Part shown: piece by piece, positions 13,124 to 16,321 of the stretch
How positions within the stretch are numbered: the stretch's first letter is position 1
How the letters are laid out: every line of letters begins with the position of its first letter
Source of the DNA: Alphaproteobacteria bacterium
GTDB taxonomy: Bacteria > Pseudomonadota > Alphaproteobacteria > Rickettsiales > SXRF01
Length of the DNA: 16,321 nucleotides
Reading direction: 5' to 3'
Assembly (NCBI GenBank): GCA_019243895.1
Contig: JAFATP010000293.1
Location: forward strand, 1 to 16,321
Translations under genes and position numbers: made by a program
Notes under the pieces: model-generated
Database searches by the model: none
Told to the model about the DNA's origin: nothing
What the model saw: only the letters and a program-made list of their open reading frames with translations

Positions 13124-13813
13124 TCAACCCCACAGCTTTGCAATCATATAGGCGCTGAGCGCGGCGATGGCGACGGTGGCGGTGGTTTGCAGCGCCGACT
13201 TCAGCTTCCCGGTGCCGGTGACGTAGCCGCGAAACGCCCCGAAAACCAGCAGCGCCGCGCCGGTGACGACAATCGAAGCGCCAAGCGCCGCCAGTATGGT
13301 CTTGCACAGCATGTACGGCACCAGCGGAATGATGCCGCCAAGCGCATAAGCCCCGCCGATCACCAGCGGGCTCAACAGTTGGCGGTGGGGGTCGGGCTTG
13401 TCCAGACCCAGCTCGAAGCGCATCATGAAATCCGCCCAGCGCTCCGGATGCGCCATGATGCCTTGCGCCACGATCGGCACCTCTTTCTCCGGCACCCCGA
13501 ATTCAAGCAGGATATCCGCCACCTCGCCCGCTTCCACATGCGGCACATGCTTGATCTCATGCATCTCGCGCTCGTATTCGGAAGTGTAATGATCGGATTC
13601 GGTCTTCGCCGCCAGATATCCGCCCACGCCCATGCTGATGGTGCCGGCGGCGATCTCCGCCAGCCCCGCCGTCACGATCAGGCTGGTGGAATCCACCGCT
13701 CCCGCCAGCCCCGCCGCCAGCGCGAACGGCACGGTGAGCCCGTCGGACATGCCGAGCACGAAATCCCGCAGCGCCGGCAGCGACGATTGATGGCTTTCTC
13801 TATGTTCTTTCAT
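13124..13813 (-). CDS. VIT1/CCC1 family iron/manganese transporter
   Basis: This 229-residue inner-membrane protein belongs to the VIT1/CCC1 family, which moves Fe(II) or Mn(II). The N-terminus has the family signature LRDFVLGMSDGLTVPFALAAGLAGA (segment 1, about 16-40). The second hydrophobic segment (about 43-67) has the conserved Gly-rich SMGVGGYLAAKTE. A cytosolic metal-binding helical insert follows (about 70-140; EYEREMHEIKHVPHVE, EFGVPEKEV). Three more hydrophobic segments lie at about 148-170, 172-195 and 205-228. Length and five-helix layout fit the family, and the His/Glu-rich insert is where other members bind metal. Substrate choice cannot be read from the sequence. It diverges from sbp, with a promoter-like element between them. 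Confidence 0.93.
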   Translation of the reverse strand: MKEHRESHQSSLPALRDFVLGMSDGLTVPFALAAGLAGAVDSTSLIVTAGLAEIAAGTISMGVGGYLAAKTESDHYTSEYEREMHEIKHVPHVEAGEVADILLEFGVPEKEVPIVAQGIMAHPERWADFMMRFELGLDKPDPHRQLLSPLVIGGAYALGGIIPLVPYMLCKTILAALGASIVVTGAALLVFGAFRGYVTGTGKLKSALQTTATVAIAALSAYMIAKLWG

Positions 13814-13831
13814 CGGGAGATCAAAGGCCGT

Positions 13832-13859
13832 TTGACAATTGCGGACGCCTGGTCACAAT
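13832..13859 (+). promoter_or_regulatory. Sigma70-like promoter for sbp
   Basis: A perfect -35 box TTGACA (13832-13837) is followed after 16 nt by CACAAT (13854-13859, 4/6 match to -10). It ends 32 nt before the sbp start codon. The -10 match is modest, but the -35 match and position in a divergent gap are good. Confidence 0.5.
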
Positions 13860-13891
13860 ACGCGCCCGCCTGCTAACAGAAAAGGAAAACT

Positions 13892-14890
13892 ATGCGCCGC
13901 TTCCTCACATTCTTCACCGCACTGGCATTCGCCCTGCTCGGCACCGCTGCGTGGGCGGACAGCGCCACGCTGCTGAACGTATCTTATGACCCGACACGCG
14001 AGTTCTATCAGGAATATAATGCCATGTTCATGCAGTTCTGGAAGGAAAAAACCGGGCTGGACGTAAGCATTCGCCAATCGCATGGCGGCTCCGGCAAGCA
14101 GGCCCGCGCCGTCATCGACGGGCTGAACGCCGACGTGGTGACGCTGGCGCTCGCTTACGATATCGACGTCATCGCCAGGGAAACCGGAAAAATTCCCAAT
14201 GACTGGCAGAAGAAACTGCCGCATGGCAGCACGCCCTACACCTCCACCATCGTGTTCGTGGTGCGCAAGGGCAATCCGAAGGGCATCAAGGATTGGGGAG
14301 ATCTGATCAAGCCGGGCGTGCAGGTGATCACTCCCAACCCCAAAACCTCCGGCGGCGCGCGCTGGAATTATCTCGCGGCGCTGGGATACGCGCAGAAGAT
14401 CAGCCACGGCAATGACGCCGCCGCGCAGGATTTCATGAAAACCCTGTTCCAGCACGTGCCGGTGCTGGACACGGGCGCGCGCGGGGCCGCCATCACTTTC
14501 GTTCAGCGCAATATCGGCGACGTGCTGCTCACCTGGGAGAACGAAGCCTATCTCGCCGTCAACGAAATGGGCAAGGACAAGCTGGAAATCGTGATTCCTT
14601 CCGTGAGCATCCTGGCGGAGCCGCCGGTGGCGGTCGTGGTGGGCAATGCCAGCAAGGACGGCTCGCTGGCCATGGCCAATGCTTATCTGGATTATCTCTA
14701 TTCGCCGGAGGCGCAGGCGCTCGCCGCCAAGCATTATTACCGGCCCACCGATGAGCATGTGGCGGCGCAATATCAGGATCGTTTCCCCAAGCTGTCACTG
14801 ATGACTATCATGGATTTCGGCGGCTGGCAGGAAGCGCAGGCCAAGCACTTCGCCGACGGCGGAACGTTCGATAAGATTTATGGCCGCTAG
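13892..14890 (+). CDS. sbp: Sulfate/thiosulfate ABC transporter periplasmic binding protein
   Basis: This 332-residue substrate-binding protein has a Sec signal peptide (1-22, cleaved near AWA-DS). It captures sulfate in the periplasm for the CysTWA permease. Family signatures are [17 protein letters not shown] near the mature start, [17 protein letters not shown] (about 63-79) and [13 protein letters not shown] (82-94). Further on come [20 protein letters not shown] and [18 protein letters not shown], all typical of Sbp/CysP; the C-terminal domain ends in [17 protein letters not shown]. Distinguishing Sbp from CysP is uncertain. The ATG at 13892 has AAGGA (13882-13886) at 5-nt spacing. No cysT, cysW or cysA is next to it, so the transporter must be completed from elsewhere. 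Confidence 0.94.
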   Translation: MRRFLTFFTALAFALLGTAAWADSATLLNVSYDPTREFYQEYNAMFMQFWKEKTGLDVSIRQSHGGSGKQARAVIDGLNADVVTLALAYDIDVIARETGKIPNDWQKKLPHGSTPYTSTIVFVVRKGNPKGIKDWGDLIKPGVQVITPNPKTSGGARWNYLAALGYAQKISHGNDAAAQDFMKTLFQHVPVLDTGARGAAITFVQRNIGDVLLTWENEAYLAVNEMGKDKLEIVIPSVSILAEPPVAVVVGNASKDGSLAMANAYLDYLYSPEAQALAAKHYYRPTDEHVAAQYQDRFPKLSLMTIMDFGGWQEAQAKHFADGGTFDKIYGR

Positions 14891-14930
14891 CGCATACCCG
14901 CCTATGCACCCATGCAAGGCCCGGCTGTCA

Positions 14931-14960
14931 TTGAAATGTCACACACGCGCCCCATATAGT
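14931..14960 (+). promoter_or_regulatory. Sigma70-like promoter for the DUF1150 gene
   Basis: TTGAAA (14931-14936) and TATAGT (14955-14960) are 18 nt apart, each a 5/6 match to consensus, located 65 nt before the DUF1150 start codon in an AT-rich leader. A short inverted repeat (GCATA-N6-TATGC, 14892-14907) just after the sbp stop precedes it. Confidence 0.5.
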
Positions 14961-15025
14961 GTGATATAAATAAAGAATAGAAGAACGATTTTTCTTTTTT
15001 ATAAACCCAATAAGGTCAATAGGTT

Positions 15026-15262
15026 ATGGATTCTTCCAACGGCGGCGATGCTTTCGATGACGGCAGCGGCGGCGCCGCGGGCTACGAAAGGTATTTAGCG
15101 GAAGGATTCCCCCTGGCATATGTGCGTCCCGTACGTACGGATAAGGGCCTGGTATATGGCGTTTTCTCCGCGGATGGCATGCAGCTGGCGCTTTTCAGCT
15201 CCCGCGATGCGGCCTATTACTCCGCCAAACAGCATGACCTGGAGCCGGTGCTGATTCACTAA
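15026..15262 (+). CDS. DUF1150 family protein
   Basis: This 78-residue protein belongs to DUF1150, a small family found in alphaproteobacteria and of unknown function. An acidic, Gly/Ser-rich start (1-20) precedes the family core: YVRPVRTDKGLVYGVFSADG (about 32-51), then LALFSSRDAAYYSAKQHDLEPV to the end. The closing QHDLEPVxxH is the most recognisable signature. Family members often lie near small heat-shock protein genes, but none is here. The ATG at 15026 has TAGG just upstream and TAAGG 10 nt upstream. A promoter-like pair precedes it, so it is probably transcribed separately from sbp. Confidence 0.88.
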   Translation: MDSSNGGDAFDDGSGGAAGYERYLAEGFPLAYVRPVRTDKGLVYGVFSADGMQLALFSSRDAAYYSAKQHDLEPVLIH

Positions 15263-15284
15263 GGGGTTCGATTTTACCCTTTTC
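15258..15284 (+). terminator. Weak possible terminator after the DUF1150 gene
   Basis: AAGGG and CCCTT form a short 5-bp stem around an 11-nt loop, followed by TTTCTCC. The stem is short and the T run interrupted, so this is a low-confidence call. Confidence 0.25.
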
Positions 15285-15335
15285 TCCTTCACCCATTGGT
15301 AACGATTATCCTGTAAGAATAGCCGCGTGTGTTGC

Positions 15336-15989
15336 ATGAGCCGCGCCGCCCGATTCCTCTCGTTTTTGGCGTTTTCCGGCGTGATGCTGAGCGTCGCCCC
15401 GTTTCCCGCCGCCGCACAGACACACTCTTATTTCGACATGACGGAGGCGTTTTCCTCCGATAACAGCGCCTTCACCAAATGGACCGGCATGGTGGCGCGC
15501 TTCGTCAAGCAGCAGAAAACTCCCGAAGACCAGTGCGACCACGTGCCCTTTTATCCCTGCAAGCTGAAAGACTGGCACCATTTCCTGCAACAGCAGCAGG
15601 GCAAGCCGGAGCATGATCAGCTGAACGCCATCAATAATTACGCCAACTCCTTTCCCTACATCACCGACTGGGTGAATTGGGGCGTGGAGGATTACTGGGA
15701 AACGCCGTATGAGTTCCTGGCCGTCAGCGGCAACTGCAAGGATTACGCCATCGCTAAATATTATTCGCTGCGCGCCATCGGCGTGCCCGCCAGCCGCCTG
15801 CGCATCATCGTTTTGCAGGATCTTAACCTGGGCGGCGTGATCCATGCCGTGCTCGGCGTGTATGACGACAATCAATTCATTATCCTTGATAACCAGATCA
15901 AGCAGGTGATCGCCGCCAAGAGCATTTACCATTACCGCCCCATTTACGGCATCAACGAACAGGGCTGGTGGCGTTATCGACCGCGGTAA
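15336..15989 (+). CDS. Transglutaminase-like cysteine protease, BTLCP/LapG-like
   Basis: This 217-residue periplasmic cysteine protease belongs to the BTLCP (bacterial transglutaminase-like cysteine proteinase) family. LapG, the best-known member, cleaves a surface adhesin to release biofilm cells under c-di-GMP control. A signal peptide covers about 1-27 (basic MSRAAR, hydrophobic core, AAAQ). The catalytic triad is visible: C134 in SGNCKDYA, H170 in GGVIHAVLGV and D185 in IILDNQ. Two extra cysteines (C67, C75) may form a disulfide. I chose the ATG at 15336; an in-frame GTG three codons upstream is less likely, and neither has a strong ribosome site. No LapD-like receptor, adhesin or type I secretion genes are in view. 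Confidence 0.9.
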   Translation: MSRAARFLSFLAFSGVMLSVAPFPAAAQTHSYFDMTEAFSSDNSAFTKWTGMVARFVKQQKTPEDQCDHVPFYPCKLKDWHHFLQQQQGKPEHDQLNAINNYANSFPYITDWVNWGVEDYWETPYEFLAVSGNCKDYAIAKYYSLRAIGVPASRLRIIVLQDLNLGGVIHAVLGVYDDNQFIILDNQIKQVIAAKSIYHYRPIYGINEQGWWRYRPR

Positions 15990-16181
15990 GGGTTGGTTCA
16001 AACGCTAACAAAATTCATTCTGATACAGACCCTAATAAGAAAAGAGCGATTGAGGCATGGGAAAAGGAATGGCAAAAACGCCATGCTGCAGGTAAGACTC
16101 CTTCAGAAACGCCCGCAATTCCCCCCCCCCGCCCACGCCACCGCGCCGCCGTCTCAAAAACCTGCCGCACGGGGATTTTAA
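15968..16181 (+). pseudogene. Doubtful small ORF interrupted at a C10 tract
   Basis: A frame opening at GTG 15968, inside the end of the protease gene, reads a protein-like polar helix (NKKRAIEAWEKEWQKRHAAG) and then a Pro-rich segment. It meets a run of ten C (16121-16130). In the same frame it continues to 16231 with unconvincing sequence. Dropping one C moves it to a frame reading AHATAPPSQKPAARGF and stopping at TAA 16179-16181. It could be a short secreted-type or Pro-rich protein, a displaced C-terminal extension of the protease, or not a gene at all. There is no ATG and no ribosome site. Confidence 0.3.
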
Positions 16182-16188
16182 AATCCCC
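16171..16188. terminator. Perfect 18-bp palindrome at converging stop codons
   Basis: GGGGATTTTAAAATCCCC is a perfect palindrome. It contains the stop of the - strand partial gene (TAA, 16180-16178) and of the doubtful + strand frame (TAA, 16179-16181), and both read Gly-Phe-stop through it. It may form a short hairpin in both transcripts, but no adjacent T run supports classical termination. Confidence 0.4.
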
Positions 16189-16321
16189 TCTGCCGCCGCC
16201 ACAGTTGCAACACGAAATAGAAAAACTGTAACGTGGCGATGATGGGAAGAATCCATTTCCACCGCGCGAAGCGGTTGGCGGAAAGCGGCAGGCAATCGCG
16301 GATGGCGGCGCGCGCCTGAGC
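16178..16321 (-). CDS. C-terminal fragment of an unidentified membrane protein (5' end outside window)
   Basis: An open - strand frame enters from the right edge and ends at TAA (16180-16178), giving 47 residues. It begins AQARAAIRDCLPLSANRF, continues with ARWKWILPIIATLQFFYFVL, a clear hydrophobic helix, and ends with a basic LWRRQRGF tail. The positive charges just after the helix suggest a C-terminus in the cytosol. The sequence is far more protein-like than the frame overlapping it on the same strand (16032-16295). The family is not recognisable from this fragment. Confidence 0.65.
   Translation of the reverse strand, partial: AQARAAIRDCLPLSANRFARWKWILPIIATLQFFYFVLQLWRRQRGF

Noticed and set aside
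13853..14770. 305-residue open frame antisense to sbp
   Set aside because: The sulfate-binding protein on the + strand has a signal peptide, ribosome site and family motifs.
16032..16295. 87-residue frame on the - strand at the right edge
   Set aside because: Another - strand frame running off the edge encodes a clear membrane helix and basic tail, and this one crosses the C10 tract with low-complexity Gly/Arg sequence.

Overview
The window looks like chromosomal DNA of a GC-rich member of the Alphaproteobacteria. The evidence is the gene content: a CckA-type hybrid histidine kinase, a COQ9-family ubiquinone protein, a DUF1150 protein, a LapG-like BTLCP cysteine protease, and an isocitrate dehydrogenase of the long rickettsial/Thermus type. 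No genus can be assigned from the sequence alone. There is no rRNA, CRISPR array, integrase, transposase or complete mobile element. No stretch longer than 300 bases is without a gene.

Left part (1-6413, mostly + strand). The tail of an unidentified gene is followed by nnr (NAD(P)H-hydrate repair). Next is cckA, broken into two overlapping frames by an apparent +1 shift at a G5 run (about 2341-2345). A perfect CtrA box (TTAA-N7-TTAA) sits at the end of nnr, 42 nt before the cckA start. After cckA comes a 140-nt intergenic palindrome built of degenerate 7-nt units, then grxC (glutaredoxin 3), a soluble PAS histidine kinase, and a coq9-like gene coupled to it through TAATG.

Middle part (6418-8470, all on the - strand). 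This holds a CopC-like periplasmic protein lacking the usual copper ligands, two unrecognised 198-residue proteins with visibly lower GC, an AT-rich spacer, three consecutive hairpins, and tRNA-Val(CAC). It is the most accessory-looking section and lies on the 3' side of the tRNA, a common insertion point for foreign DNA, although no integrase or att duplication is visible.

Right part (8600-16321). This is housekeeping metabolism: icd (TCA cycle), queG (queuosine) converging on it with overlapping ends, an unusual receiver-only response regulator, a GST-fold protein (possibly FzlA-like), a WrbA-like flavoprotein, a VIT1/CCC1 metal transporter, a sulfate-binding protein (sbp), DUF1150 and a BTLCP protease. 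The window ends with the C-terminus of an unidentified membrane protein on the - strand. A doubtful small ORF converges on it, has a C10 tract, and shares a perfect 18-bp palindrome at the stop codons.

The regulatory theme is cell-cycle and envelope control: CckA, a PAS kinase, a stand-alone receiver, a CtrA box and possibly FzlA. The genes most worth a second look are the split cckA with its CtrA site, the heptamer-built palindromes, and the two unknown genes beside the tRNA.
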